This document shows, one piece after another, positions 26,652 to 35,535 of a stretch of 64,000 nt of DNA; the first letter of the stretch is position 1; each line of letters opens with the position of its first letter. Made by a program: the position numbers and the translations under genes. A model generated the notes under the pieces. That model searched no databases, had not been told where the DNA came from, and saw only the letters and a list, made by a program, of their open reading frames with translations. The stretch is from Pseudohongiella sp. GTDB lineage: Bacteria > Pseudomonadota > Gammaproteobacteria > Pseudomonadales > Pseudohongiellaceae. The stretch covers positions 310,001 through 374,000 of the forward strand of contig JAUSCD010000029.1 of the NCBI GenBank assembly GCA_030651695.1, in the 5' to 3' direction.

Positions 26652-26721
26652 GTAACATATTATCGGTTATTCATCTTTTTTAGGATAATAGTGTTACCTT
26701 TTTCCTCGATTGTGTTACTAT
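26652..26721 (+). promoter_or_regulatory. Promoter region with phased TGTTAC repeats
   Basis: GTGTTAC occurs at 26691-26697 and again at 26712-26718, exactly 21 bases apart, or two DNA turns. The reverse complement GTAACA is at 26652-26657, another 40 bases upstream. A -10 candidate GATAAT lies at 26684-26689 and a weaker TACTAT at 26716-26721. This looks like an operator for the small unit downstream. The 5' leader that follows contains GCGTC/GACGC pairing. The promoter is not proven. Confidence 0.45.
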
Positions 26722-26799
26722 GCGCGTCGTTGCAGAGACGCACAACGTCGCAGCAACAAATTCAGCTAACAACGTTTATTGCCCACAAGGAGAGAAAAC

Positions 26800-26901
26800 A
26801 TGAGTGAGTTTATTATCAGTGCACGAGCCGCCCTGATTACAGCAGCAGTAGTAACCGCTTCGGTTGCAGTGCCTGTACTGACTATTCTGGCTACCCATTG
26901 A
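26800..26901 (+). CDS. Unrecognised 33-residue hydrophobic mini-protein
   Basis: It begins MSEFIISARAA and ends LATH. Residues 10-31 are hydrophobic and Ala/Val/Thr-rich, with a single Pro, enough for one membrane helix. The SD AAGGAG is ideally placed 7-8 bases before the ATG, the best in this stretch. There is no known family I can name. It is first of two mini-genes between a repeat-bearing promoter region and a terminator. It could be a small membrane protein, a leader peptide for the next gene, or a toxin-like peptide. The strong SD and ordered layout argue that it is translated. Confidence 0.55.
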   Translation: MSEFIISARAALITAAVVTASVAVPVLTILATH

Positions 26902-26904
26902 GAT

Positions 26905-26948
26905 CAGCTTCCCTGAAGGTCGAAATACCTTCCCTCAATAGGGAGCTG
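26905..26948 (+). promoter_or_regulatory. Intercistronic RNA structure that pairs the next SD
   Basis: The outer stem pairs CAGC-TCCCT (26905-26914, one bulged T) with AGGGAGCTG (26940-26948). The inner stem GAAGGT (26915-26920) pairs with ACCTTC (26927-26932). The outer right arm contains GGGAG, the SD of the next mini-gene. The left arm starts 4 bases after the upstream stop codon, so ribosomes finishing the first peptide would melt it. This suggests translational coupling or regulated access. Confidence 0.55.
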
Positions 26949-26951
26949 CTT

Positions 26952-27071
26952 ATGACAAATTTGAAACAACCCGGACTCATGAGTGCGCTGCCAAGCAAAT
27001 CGCTGACATCGGCTCTGATTCTTGCGACAACTGAAGTACCCGCCCGGACGGTTTTTGCATCAGCCCAGTGA
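26952..27071 (+). CDS. Unrecognised 39-residue mini-protein
   Basis: It begins MTNLKQPGLM and ends TVFASAQ. It is rich in Ser, Thr, Ala and Leu, with two Lys near the start, moderate hydrophobicity in the middle and no Cys. GGGAG lies six bases before the ATG but is paired in a predicted hairpin. The stop codon falls inside the loop of the terminator. It belongs to no family I recognise. A second in-frame Met at residue 10 is possible. Coding status is less certain than for the upstream mini-gene. Confidence 0.45.
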   Translation: MTNLKQPGLMSALPSKSLTSALILATTEVPARTVFASAQ

Positions 27072-27099
27072 ACTATAATGGTTCCGGGCTGATGTTTTT
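27058..27099 (+). terminator. Intrinsic terminator of the mini-gene unit
   Basis: CATCAGCCC (27058-27066) pairs perfectly with GGGCTGATG (27086-27094), followed by TTTTTATTT. An inner GAAC/GTTC pair is possible. It ends the transcript that carries the two mini-proteins and points towards the convergent moaB. Confidence 0.88.
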
Positions 27100-27135
27100 A
27101 TTTCTGCGTTCAGTAAATCCGCACAGAATCCTTCT

Positions 27136-27645
27136 TCAAGAAACTTTCTTTAACTTGTCAACGAAATGGCACGGCTTGTGTCTGCTATCAATTTGCTGAG
27201 CGATTATCCCTTCCCACGCTGTACGACAGGCGCCGGTAGATCCGGGTACGCAGAAAACGATAGTCCCGTTACTCATTCCGGCAAAGGCTCTGGATTGAAT
27301 AGTGGAACTGCCAATTTCATGGTGGGATAGATGTCTGAACAGCTCACCAAAACCGTCAATTGCCATGTCCAGCAAAGGTGTAACTGCCTTGACGGTATTG
27401 TCCCTGAAGGTAAAACCGGTGCCGCCGGTCAGCAATACCGCCTGAACCTGCTCATCGGCAATACAGGCAGCAACTAAAGCACGCAGCTTATATGTGTCGT
27501 CTTTGACAATCACCTTTTTGAGGACATTGTGGCCAGCCTCCCGGAGACGTTCAGTGAGGTAACGCCCTGAAGTGTCTGTCTCCTCCGTTCGGGTGTCGGA
27601 TACAGTAATTACTACAGCATTTACAGCAATCAGTCCTTCGCTCAT
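27136..27645 (-). CDS. moaB: Molybdenum cofactor biosynthesis protein B
   Basis: MoaB belongs to the MogA/MoaB family that adenylylates molybdopterin before metal insertion. The core LLTGGTGFTFRDNTVKAV and the later FCVPGSTGACRTAW are conserved. It has 169 residues. It lies 10 bases after moaA and ends the long minus-strand run of the window's middle. Confidence 0.92.
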   Translation of the reverse strand: MSEGLIAVNAVVITVSDTRTEETDTSGRYLTERLREAGHNVLKKVIVKDDTYKLRALVAACIADEQVQAVLLTGGTGFTFRDNTVKAVTPLLDMAIDGFGELFRHLSHHEIGSSTIQSRAFAGMSNGTIVFCVPGSTGACRTAWEGIIAQQIDSRHKPCHFVDKLKKVS

Positions 27646-27655
27646 ATTCAGGCGC

Positions 27656-28759
27656 TTACCCTCCGGTCATATTCATCAGGCGCACAGGTTGCGCATAATC
27701 TTGTTCGTAAAAGTGATGGCGTTCCGGTTTGAGATCCATAGCAGCAACAATGGCTTGCTTCAAGTTCTCTGGCACGGGAATTTCTGCTGCTCGTTCAAGA
27801 CTTTTTATTTCATCCTGATGACTGTTCTGCCCGTCATCTGCGCGCAGAATTCTACGCAAATCTGATGAATGCTCATTACCCAGACACAATAATAAACGGC
27901 CTTCAACTGTCATACGCACACGATTACAATCGGCGCAGAAGTTGTGCGACATCGGTGAAATAAAGCCAATACGGCTGCGCTCGCCGGGGATACTGTAGTA
28001 GCGCGATGGCCCTGCTGTCGTCTCATCAGAACCCACCAAAGTGTACTGCTTTTCAATTTGCTCACGTACCCAGTCGTTGCTGCACACAGTGTCTTCACGC
28101 TGGTGTTCAGAGGCTTGCCCCAAGGGCATTTCTTCGATAAAGGCGATATCAATTCCGCGCTCAACAGCAAAGTGCGTCAACGGCAATACTTCATCATCGT
28201 TGTAGCCCTTCATGATGACGGTATTGAGTCGAATGCGATCAAAATTACAGGAGCGCGCCGCCTCAATACCAGCCAGCACCTTTTCAAGCCGACCTGTTCT
28301 GGTGATACGACGAAAACGCTCCGCATCGAGACTATCAATGCTGATATTGATACGATTGACACCAGCTTCGCGCAGCGGCGCTGCCATGCGATCGAGCTGT
28401 GCGCCGTTAGTTGTGATTAATAGCTCGTCAAGTCCGGGCAGGCGCCCCAGAGCATTAACCAGGGCTATCACATTATTGCGTACCAACGGCTCTCCGCCTG
28501 TCAGTCGCAGACGTCTGACACCCAGTTCGGTGAACGCACGACCAACCTGATAAATTTCTTCCAGCGTCAGCACATCTTTGCGAGGAAGAAACTGCATCTC
28601 TTCAGTCATGCAGTATACACAGCGAAAATCACACCTGTCGGTGACAGACAGCCGGACGTAGTCCACCTGCCGGCCAAAACGATCGATGAGAAGGCTAGCC
28701 GGTTTGGCGGTGATCGCACCGGTGTCACTGGTATCTATCAAGTTTCCTGTGTATGTCAT
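27656..28759 (-). CDS. moaA: GTP 3',8-cyclase
   Basis: MoaA is a radical SAM enzyme that, with MoaC, makes cyclic pyranopterin monophosphate, the first step of molybdopterin synthesis. The N-terminal [4Fe-4S] motif is Cys43-x3-Cys47-x2-Cys50. LRLTGGEPL, the C-terminal second cluster CADCNRVR with CLG, and the terminal GG needed for activity are all present. At 367 residues it is slightly long, with a linker at about 305-325 ([17 protein letters not shown]). Confidence 0.96.
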   Translation of the reverse strand: MTYTGNLIDTSDTGAITAKPASLLIDRFGRQVDYVRLSVTDRCDFRCVYCMTEEMQFLPRKDVLTLEEIYQVGRAFTELGVRRLRLTGGEPLVRNNVIALVNALGRLPGLDELLITTNGAQLDRMAAPLREAGVNRINISIDSLDAERFRRITRTGRLEKVLAGIEAARSCNFDRIRLNTVIMKGYNDDEVLPLTHFAVERGIDIAFIEEMPLGQASEHQREDTVCSNDWVREQIEKQYTLVGSDETTAGPSRYYSIPGERSRIGFISPMSHNFCADCNRVRMTVEGRLLLCLGNEHSSDLRRILRADDGQNSHQDEIKSLERAAEIPVPENLKQAIVAAMDLKPERHHFYEQDYAQPVRLMNMTGG

Positions 28760-28792
28760 GGAGCTACATCAACCTGGTTAAACACATTTGTG

Positions 28793-30058
28793 TTACTCGA
28801 TTAATTCGCGAATTTGCAATTGAATACGCACTGGTGCCTCAGTATCCTTAATCATGACAGGCTCGGACCGGACCTGATAGTCCCCGGCTTGGACATCTGC
28901 CGTACCGCTTACTGATACCGTGGCGACCACCACAACATTCTCGGCCGTGGCAAGATTGAATGGTCCGACTGCGTCTGCATTGCTGAGCGTTATTACTGCT
29001 GGCAGGTCGGCAAGTGTCATCAGTTTAGCCGCGAGCGGAGGACCGCCGCCATCAATGGTCTGGGCCGAGACAAACACCCTGGTTTCGGCGGGCAGTTCGA
29101 TTTCCGGCGCTACAGACAGACTCAATTCAAGTCTGGGGCCTGGGAAAGCATCGGACAAGGGGTTGATGGATGGGGTACCAGTCATCTCAAGCGCCTGAGC
29201 TATCACCTGGCGCAAAAACTGTTCCTCTTCGGGGCCCGGATTCATGTTTAATAAACGCTGCCAGTAAGTAACCGCAGCCTGGTAGTTCTGGTTGATGAAT
29301 GCATCGGCGCCCAGCAACTGCAATACGGATGGTTCAGCAGGATTTAAACGTTGTGCCTGCGCCACGATATCACTGACCTGTTCCGTCATTTGCTGTCCGG
29401 AAGCTATATATTGCGCCTGCGCGTATTGGCCCAGCACAACGGCTTTGTCCATTGGGTTTTCGATATAAAGCGCAGCCCTCTCGAAAAAACGTGCCGCTTC
29501 CTGCATCTGGCCCAGCGTAACCAGATGACGGGCTATGAAATACAGCGCCCAACCATTTTCAGGGTCCCGTTCGATAACAGAGCCAAGCTCAAAAATTCGA
29601 TCGCGCACAGACTCAGGGTCATCCCCTACACTGCGGCTGCGCTCTATGATCTCAGCCACGGCCAGATCGTCACGAAAGCCCCAGTAATCATACAGCAGGT
29701 AGCTCAGCGGCAGAGCAGCGACCATCGCCAGTATTGGGATCAGTTTGATCGGAGACTTCAAGGATATATCAGCAGTCCCGGACGCAGCTTGGTTTCTACT
29801 TTCGTCGGTTACATCAGACAACAAAGTGCGCTCGAGTTCGGCTTTAAGACTGTCAAATTGCGGCCGATCCAGCAGGCCTTCTGCAAGATCACGGTTGAGC
29901 TCTTGCATGCGCTCCTGAAAAATCACAAGGTTGGCCGCATTTCTGTCTGCCATGCCTATAAGGTTTGCATGGTGTGGATGACGCAGTATTGGGATCACCA
30001 CGAATAACGCAGCAAGACCAACCAGTAGCAAACTCAGTATCCAGAACAAATCAATCAC
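28793..30058 (-). CDS. ccmI: Cytochrome c maturation protein CcmI
   Basis: CcmI holds apocytochrome c and passes it to the CcmFH haem lyase. Two N-terminal membrane helices (about 4-25 and 97-117) flank a cytosolic loop. Then comes a periplasmic TPR region (WALYFIARHLVTLGQMQEAARFFERA and LNPAEPSVLQLLGADAFI) and a C-terminal beta-rich domain (VFVSAQTIDGGGPPLAAKL). The 421-residue length fits the fused CcmI/CycH type. It starts with GTG, overlapping ccmH as GTGA. Confidence 0.92.
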   Translation of the reverse strand: MIDLFWILSLLLVGLAALFVVIPILRHPHHANLIGMADRNAANLVIFQERMQELNRDLAEGLLDRPQFDSLKAELERTLLSDVTDESRNQAASGTADISLKSPIKLIPILAMVAALPLSYLLYDYWGFRDDLAVAEIIERSRSVGDDPESVRDRIFELGSVIERDPENGWALYFIARHLVTLGQMQEAARFFERAALYIENPMDKAVVLGQYAQAQYIASGQQMTEQVSDIVAQAQRLNPAEPSVLQLLGADAFINQNYQAAVTYWQRLLNMNPGPEEEQFLRQVIAQALEMTGTPSINPLSDAFPGPRLELSLSVAPEIELPAETRVFVSAQTIDGGGPPLAAKLMTLADLPAVITLSNADAVGPFNLATAENVVVVATVSVSGTADVQAGDYQVRSEPVMIKDTEAPVRIQLQIRELIE

Positions 30059-30633
30059 CTTCCAGTATTATCGGATGTTGGCGCAGAGGGCATGTCTGAC
30101 AGAAGCCGGTTCAGGCGCTCGCGCTCTTCGGAGCTGATCACCACCGCAGGCGCATGATCTTTTCCACTGTTATTTTCGTCTTCTGTGTCACTGGCACTTA
30201 TTCCAGACGCCGAAGCGGGGTTTTCAGCACTGCGCCGGATGATATTCCATGCGACCCATGCACCCAATAACAAGAACAGCAAGGGACCAAACCATAGAAG
30301 CACCGTCTGCAGGGTAAGTCTCGGGCGGTAGAGTACAAAATCGCCGTATCGAGATAACATAAACTGTTCAATCTCTGCGTCCGTTTGCCCTTCCAGAATC
30401 ATGCGATAGATTTCTCTGCGCAAATCCGCAGCAACACCCCCCGGTGAGCTGGTCAGATTGGCATTTTGACACATCGGGCAGCGGAACTCGTTGGACAGTT
30501 GCCTGAAGCGCTGTTCCTGCGCTGTTGTCTCAAACTCATAGACGTCAACCTGAGCCTGAACTGGTGACACCAGAAACAGCAATCCAGTCATTAACAAAAG
30601 AGACAGTAACAGCGTTTGCGGTCTACGTATCAT
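30055..30633 (-). CDS. ccmH: Cytochrome c maturation protein CcmH
   Basis: This thiol-disulfide protein keeps the apocytochrome CXXCH motif reduced. A signal segment (about 8-28) is followed by the domain with RCPMCQN, redox Cys52 and Cys55, and by a C-terminal membrane helix (LLWFGPLLFLLLGAWVAW). It lacks the extra TPR half of E. coli CcmH; that part is the separate ccmI here. Overlaps ccmG by ATGA. Confidence 0.94.
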   Translation of the reverse strand: MIRRPQTLLLSLLLMTGLLFLVSPVQAQVDVYEFETTAQEQRFRQLSNEFRCPMCQNANLTSSPGGVAADLRREIYRMILEGQTDAEIEQFMLSRYGDFVLYRPRLTLQTVLLWFGPLLFLLLGAWVAWNIIRRSAENPASASGISASDTEDENNSGKDHAPAVVISSEERERLNRLLSDMPSAPTSDNTGR

Positions 30634-31172
30634 GAATTACCACCGGCACGAATCGCAGCTATTGCCGGCATGATTTCGTCTTCCCATATTCTGTAATTAA
30701 TTACCCCGATATGCTTGAAACGAATCACTCCGTTTGCATCAACCAGAAATGTTTCCGGCGCCCCGTAAACGCCGAGATCGATGCCGTAACGGCCGTTGTC
30801 ATCAATTATGTTCAGGTCAAATGGATTGCCGTTGATATCCAGCCAATTGCGCGCAGCGTCGTCACGATCTTTGTAATTGAGCCCTATGATGGGAATAATG
30901 CCGCGCTCTTTTGCGGACATAAAAATCGGATTTTCCTGCAGACATGGCAGACAGTAGCTGCCCCAGATGTTAAGTATAAAAGGTTCATCAGGAAGGTCAG
31001 CTGTTGTCAGAAGCCTGTCGCCCATTTCAAGCGACCGCAATTCAAACTCAGGCAATGGCCTGTCGATCAGCACCGAGGGAAGTGTACGGGTATCAAGAAA
31101 AAGGCCCTGCCACATAAACACGGCCAGGACAGCAAACACAGCAACCGGGATATAAAGTTTGAAATTTTTCAT
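30630..31172 (-). CDS. ccmG: Thiol:disulfide interchange protein CcmG (DsbE)
   Basis: CcmG is a membrane-anchored, periplasm-facing thioredoxin-like reductant for apocytochrome c. One N-terminal helix is followed by NIWGSYCLPCLQE, with active-site Cys74 and Cys77. A cis-Pro loop (VYGAPETFLVD) follows. It has 180 residues. The start shares one base with the ccmF stop (TAATG). Confidence 0.95.
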   Translation of the reverse strand: MKNFKLYIPVAVFAVLAVFMWQGLFLDTRTLPSVLIDRPLPEFELRSLEMGDRLLTTADLPDEPFILNIWGSYCLPCLQENPIFMSAKERGIIPIIGLNYKDRDDAARNWLDINGNPFDLNIIDDNGRYGIDLGVYGAPETFLVDANGVIRFKHIGVINYRIWEDEIMPAIAAIRAGGNS

Positions 31173-33172
31173 TAAACGATCTCCCCTGCCAACGTCGTGC
31201 CGGGATTGTCGCGCGCTACTTTTTCCGACTGTTTGACCTTAAACTGACGATAGCGTTTATCAGTGACCGCTAGAATTCCGCCAAATGCGATAAATATAGT
31301 GCCAATCCAGATCCAACGCACAAAAGGCTTTACGTAAACAGTCATTGACCAGGCTCCGTTTTCGCGCTGATCACCCAGTGTAGTGAACAAATCACGCAGG
31401 AAGCGACCATCTATCCCCATCTGGGACGTGGGTGTGCCGCTGGCAACGTACAAACGTTTCTGGGGATAAAGATTCTTGTAGAACTCGCCGCCGCGTGACA
31501 CAACAATAGTAGCTTCATCAGCAATAAAGTTTGGACCTTCTACATACCGTGTGCCTTCAAACCGGAAAGTATATCGTCCCAGCTCCGCACTCTGGCCTGC
31601 CTGTAACAACACGCTGCGCTCGATACTGTAGATGCTGGTGAGACACGCGCCTGCCATCGTCATCACAAATCCAAAATGCGCCAATGTCATCCCCCAGTAG
31701 CTGACCGGCAAAGAGCGTAGCCCTGAAACAACAGAGGATTTGTTAGCGATTTTGGTTTTTATATCGCTTGCCATGGAGAAAATAACCCATAGCGCTAACA
31801 CAGCTGTACCGATGGTGCCGAATGGCACATCCATGGTCAGCAGAACAGGAATCACTACGCCAAGACTAACAGCAGCGATTGCCACTTTGCCTAATTGAGC
31901 TCGCAAATGGGCAAATGACGTCCTCTTCCAGCGGCTGATTGGCCCGATTGCCATCAAGACCACGAGAATCCCCATCAGAGGCACAAAAATAGTATTGAAG
32001 AAAGGTGGTCCGACAGAAATAAGATCGCCACCGCTCATGGCCTGATACACCATCGGGTACAAAGTTCCCAATAATATGGCCGCGCTTGCAACAACCAATA
32101 TCAGATTGTTGGCCAACAAAAATACCTCGCGGGAAAACGATCCAAATCCGAATTCGCTTTTCAGTTGCGGTGCGCGCACAGCATAAAGAATCAGTGAGCC
32201 GCCTATAATAAGCGCCAGGAAACCCAGAATATAAACGCCACGCGTAGGATCAGTTGCAAACGCATGTACAGAAGTGAGAAGTCCTGAGCGTGTAATAAAG
32301 GTGCCGAGCAAACTGGAAGCGAATGCCATGATCGCTAACAGGACAGTCCAGCTCTTGAAAACGCCGCGTTTCTCAGTGGCTGCAAGCGAGTGAATCATGG
32401 CAGCACCGAGCAGCCAGGTGATCAATGGCGGATTCTCTACCGGGTCCCACGCCCACCATCCGCCCCAGCCAAGTTCGTAATAGGCCCACCAGGAGCCGAG
32501 TGAGAGACCTAATGTGAGGATAGCCCACGCGGCGTTAGCCCACGGGCGACACCAACGCGCCCAGGCCGCATCGAGGCGGCCGCTGATAAGTGCTGCGATA
32601 GCAAAGGCAAATACAACCGAGAAACCCACGTAACCCATATACAGGGATGGCGGATGAATAATAAATGCAAAATCCTGCAACGCAGCATTCAGATCGGCAC
32701 CATCAGCCGGCGGGAAAGGCAGCACGCGATCAAACGGATTTGACGTGGCCAGCATGAACAGTGTGTAACCAACACAGATAAGTCCCATGATGGCGAGCAC
32801 GCGCGCGACAAATTCATCCGGCATGGCCTTGCTGAATATACATACTGCGAGCATCCATCCGCCCAGCATCCAGGTCCAGAACAGAAAAGAGCCTTCGTGA
32901 CCGCCCCAGACTGCCGTGATCTTGTAGTAGATTGGCAGCATCGTATTTGAATGACTGGCGACAAACTGAACTGAAAAATCGTCTGCGACAAAGCTGTAGC
33001 CAAGTACAAAAAGGCTGATGCTAAGAAATACAAAAACACCCACAGTCAGCGGCCGCGCCAGACTCATCCACAGAACGTTATTTCTGGCTGCGCCTATCAT
33101 GGGGATAAAGCCTAGAAGGACACTCAGACAGAACGCCAGAATCAGCGCAAAATTACCTAGCTCAGGAATCAT
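31172..33172 (-). CDS. ccmF: Haem lyase subunit CcmF
   Basis: CcmF takes haem from holo-CcmE and joins it to apocytochrome c in the inner membrane. It has 666 residues with about 15 membrane helices. The tryptophan-rich haem-handling motif is GWGGWWAWDPVENP, and the WGGHEGSFLFW segment is conserved. I place the start at ATG 33172 (MIPELGNFALIL), which matches the family. An in-frame TTG lies one codon earlier. The start overlaps the ccmE stop (TGATG). Confidence 0.96.
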   Translation of the reverse strand: MIPELGNFALILAFCLSVLLGFIPMIGAARNNVLWMSLARPLTVGVFVFLSISLFVLGYSFVADDFSVQFVASHSNTMLPIYYKITAVWGGHEGSFLFWTWMLGGWMLAVCIFSKAMPDEFVARVLAIMGLICVGYTLFMLATSNPFDRVLPFPPADGADLNAALQDFAFIIHPPSLYMGYVGFSVVFAFAIAALISGRLDAAWARWCRPWANAAWAILTLGLSLGSWWAYYELGWGGWWAWDPVENPPLITWLLGAAMIHSLAATEKRGVFKSWTVLLAIMAFASSLLGTFITRSGLLTSVHAFATDPTRGVYILGFLALIIGGSLILYAVRAPQLKSEFGFGSFSREVFLLANNLILVVASAAILLGTLYPMVYQAMSGGDLISVGPPFFNTIFVPLMGILVVLMAIGPISRWKRTSFAHLRAQLGKVAIAAVSLGVVIPVLLTMDVPFGTIGTAVLALWVIFSMASDIKTKIANKSSVVSGLRSLPVSYWGMTLAHFGFVMTMAGACLTSIYSIERSVLLQAGQSAELGRYTFRFEGTRYVEGPNFIADEATIVVSRGGEFYKNLYPQKRLYVASGTPTSQMGIDGRFLRDLFTTLGDQRENGAWSMTVYVKPFVRWIWIGTIFIAFGGILAVTDKRYRQFKVKQSEKVARDNPGTTLAGEIV

Positions 33173-33627
33173 CAATTGGCTCCCTGCGGCATACCGGGAA
33201 CCTGGCCTGCGGCATCAAGTGCAGCTTTGACTTCTACAGACATGTAATTCTCGTCGTGTTTAGCCAATACACGTGATGCCTGAAAAATCCCGTCGACACG
33301 CATCGCGCCTTCCGCAACGATACCCTGCCCTTCGCGAAACAGGTCAGGCAGAATGCCAGCGTAAAGAATGTGAACGTCGTTGTTGTAGTCAGTTGCAATA
33401 AAACTGACTTCCAGTTCTTCCTGGCTATGTGAAACCGAACCTTCTTTCACCATGCCACCAACACGAATGCGCTGCCCCGGTGTCACCTCGCCCGCCGCCA
33501 CTTGGGTAGGGGTGAAAAACAAATCAATATTATTGCTCAGCGCGTACAGCGACAGCCCAATGGCAGTTCCCAGTCCGGCGGCTATAAACAGGATAATCCC
33601 AAGCTTTTTACGTCGATGTGGCTTCAT
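33172..33627 (-). CDS. ccmE: Haem chaperone CcmE
   Basis: CcmE binds haem covalently in the periplasm and ferries it to CcmF. The ATG at 33627 gives MKPHRRKKLG, one membrane helix and an OB-fold domain. The covalent haem-binding His124 and axial Tyr128 are in LAKHDENYM. About 151 residues. AGGGGAG precedes this start, and a start 51 bases upstream lacks family support. Confidence 0.95.
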   Translation of the reverse strand: MKPHRRKKLGIILFIAAGLGTAIGLSLYALSNNIDLFFTPTQVAAGEVTPGQRIRVGGMVKEGSVSHSQEELEVSFIATDYNNDVHILYAGILPDLFREGQGIVAEGAMRVDGIFQASRVLAKHDENYMSVEVKAALDAAGQVPGMPQGAN

Positions 33628-33736
33628 GACACTCCCCTTGTTACTGCTATAGGCGACAATGCATAGACCTGATCGCACAGACCCTGTTGCTACTGCACAG
33701 GTCGTAATAACTGCACAGGTATTAATTGTTTACAGA

Positions 33737-33964
33737 TCAGGATGTTGGCCGTTCTGATTGTTTTGATTGTTGTAACGATAGTTCGGCATCTCTGAGAGCA
33801 CGGCGTTTCTGCTCCCGAATAAACTGACGCCTGACCAATTTCGGCTGCATCAGATTGTAACTGATAAAAATGGCAAACAGCAGGTAAACAGACCAGATAT
33901 GAAAGGTGTAACTTCCACCCATGGTCAGAAATTCAGACACACTGGAAAACTGCAAGGTCGGCAT
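33737..33964 (-). CDS. ccmD: Haem exporter accessory protein CcmD
   Basis: CcmD is a small single-helix membrane protein that helps release holo-CcmE from the CcmABC complex. This 75-residue copy has FHIWSVYLLFAIFISYNL as its helix and a basic cytosolic tail (RRQFIREQKRR). It is a little longer than usual. It lies between ccmC and ccmE. Confidence 0.9.
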   Translation of the reverse strand: MPTLQFSSVSEFLTMGGSYTFHIWSVYLLFAIFISYNLMQPKLVRRQFIREQKRRALRDAELSLQQSKQSERPTS

Positions 33965-33982
33965 CTTTTGATCTCTCCGGTT

Positions 33983-34732
33983 TTATTTCTGCTGGTCGCG
34001 GGCGACCAGATCCATCACCCACTGAGCGCGTCGCTCACGTTGCAGAATCTCGTTGCGGGTACGAAGAATCAATGAAATGGCAAAAAACACATACACTGCC
34101 AATATCATGATTACCAAGGGGACCCATATTTCGGGTGGATTCGGCGCAACCGCATCAAAGGAGATGCTGCTGGCCGGTTGATGCAAGGTGTTCCACCATT
34201 CCACCGAGTATTTGATGATTGGCACATTGATGGCACCTACAATAGCCAGTACGGCGCAGGCTTTGGCGGCCGCATCCGGACTCTCAATCGCTGAGCGTAG
34301 CGCAATCACGCCAACAAACAGAAAGAACTGAATAAGAAGCGAAGTCAGGCGTGCGTCCCAGGCCCACCAGGTGCCCCATATCTGGTCGCCCCATATAGCC
34401 CCTGATGCCAGCGCAAGCCCGGTAAACCAGGCGCCGATGGGAGCGACGCTTTTGGCAACCATGTCGGCCAGCTTCATTTTCCATACCAGCGTAATGGTGC
34501 CGGCAATGGCCATAAGCGGGAAACAGGCTAGTGAAATACTCGCGACTGGCACATGTACATACATGATACGGATGGTTTGGCCTTGCTGATAATCTGCCGG
34601 CACAAATAATAATGCCCAGACCAGACCAACGCCCAGCATCACGAACATCAATGCGTACAGCCACGGCAGCCACTTGCTGGACAGTTCATAGAACCAGCGC
34701 GGCGACCCCAATTTTGAAAACCATAGCCACAT
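33983..34732 (-). CDS. ccmC: Haem transporter subunit CcmC
   Basis: CcmC attaches haem to CcmE. The six-helix membrane protein carries the tryptophan-rich signature WGTWWAWDARLTS in a periplasmic loop, and two conserved His: VHVPVAS and TLHQPAS. It has 249 residues. A 74-base gap separates it from ccmB, with no clear promoter in it. Confidence 0.95.
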   Translation of the reverse strand: MWLWFSKLGSPRWFYELSSKWLPWLYALMFVMLGVGLVWALLFVPADYQQGQTIRIMYVHVPVASISLACFPLMAIAGTITLVWKMKLADMVAKSVAPIGAWFTGLALASGAIWGDQIWGTWWAWDARLTSLLIQFFLFVGVIALRSAIESPDAAAKACAVLAIVGAINVPIIKYSVEWWNTLHQPASSISFDAVAPNPPEIWVPLVIMILAVYVFFAISLILRTRNEILQRERRAQWVMDLVARDQQK

Positions 34733-34806
34733 AGTAATTACCCTGCTTTCTCGGACGTCGGACTATAGCATGAGCGGTCGCGCCACCCCAGCCTGAAGCC
34801 TGCGTT

Positions 34807-35535
34807 TTAGTTCACACTGATGCGCAAAGCCGCAGCCGACGCAAGTGGAGACATCACCAGAGCCAGCGCAAGAATCGCCCCAAGCAGGGCAAAATGACTT
34901 GCTAAAGGCACACCAAACATAACGTCGGTAACTGCTTTGGCACCGATTATAAGCACCGGCGTAGTCAAGGGCAAAACGATGACTGCAAGAATCAATCCCC
35001 TGCTTCCCAGCCCTACTGTCAGCGCCACCCCTATGGAGCCAAACAGGCTGAGCACAGGTGTCCCGATTAACAGCGTCAATACCATTGTTGTGTAGGCTTC
35101 AGCAGGAAGATAAAGCATGTAGGCTAATAGTGGAGACAGAATCACTACCGGAAGGCCGCTGATCAGCCAATGTGCAATATTCTTGGCCAGCACCAGAAAG
35201 TACAGGGGCTGGGGAGACAACAACAGTTGTTCAAGCGACCCATCTTCATAATCTGCCCGATAAAGATTGTCCAAGGACAACATTGAAGCAAGAAGTGCAG
35301 ACACCCACACCACGCCTGCCGAGATTCGGGTCAGCTCCATGGGATCAGGGCTGACACCGAGCGGAAACAGACTGACTACGATCAGAAAAAACATGACCGG
35401 ATTTAACAGATCATTGCGCCGTTTGAAGGCAATCAGGAGGTCACGTTTAAGAGTCGCGCAGAATGCTGTCCACGTGCTCACACTCTGTTGGAGCTCGTAA
35501 TTTGAGTTGCCTTCTGATCTGATGTCGCCGCTCAT
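34807..35535 (-). CDS. ccmB: Haem exporter permease CcmB
   Basis: This is the membrane subunit of the CcmAB ABC complex that drives release of holo-CcmE. It has 242 residues, six predicted helices, and DYEDGSLEQLLLSPQPL as the conserved cytosolic contact region. The N-terminus is about 18 residues longer than in E. coli. ATGA overlap with ccmA. Confidence 0.93.
   Translation of the reverse strand: MSGDIRSEGNSNYELQQSVSTWTAFCATLKRDLLIAFKRRNDLLNPVMFFLIVVSLFPLGVSPDPMELTRISAGVVWVSALLASMLSLDNLYRADYEDGSLEQLLLSPQPLYFLVLAKNIAHWLISGLPVVILSPLLAYMLYLPAEAYTTMVLTLLIGTPVLSLFGSIGVALTVGLGSRGLILAVIVLPLTTPVLIIGAKAVTDVMFGVPLASHFALLGAILALALVMSPLASAAALRISVN

Noticed and set aside
27656-28759. Radical SAM gene as peptide-modifying enzyme for the nearby mini-proteins
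   Set aside because: It has all MoaA features, including the second cluster and the terminal GG, and is paired with moaB. It faces the other way from the mini-genes.
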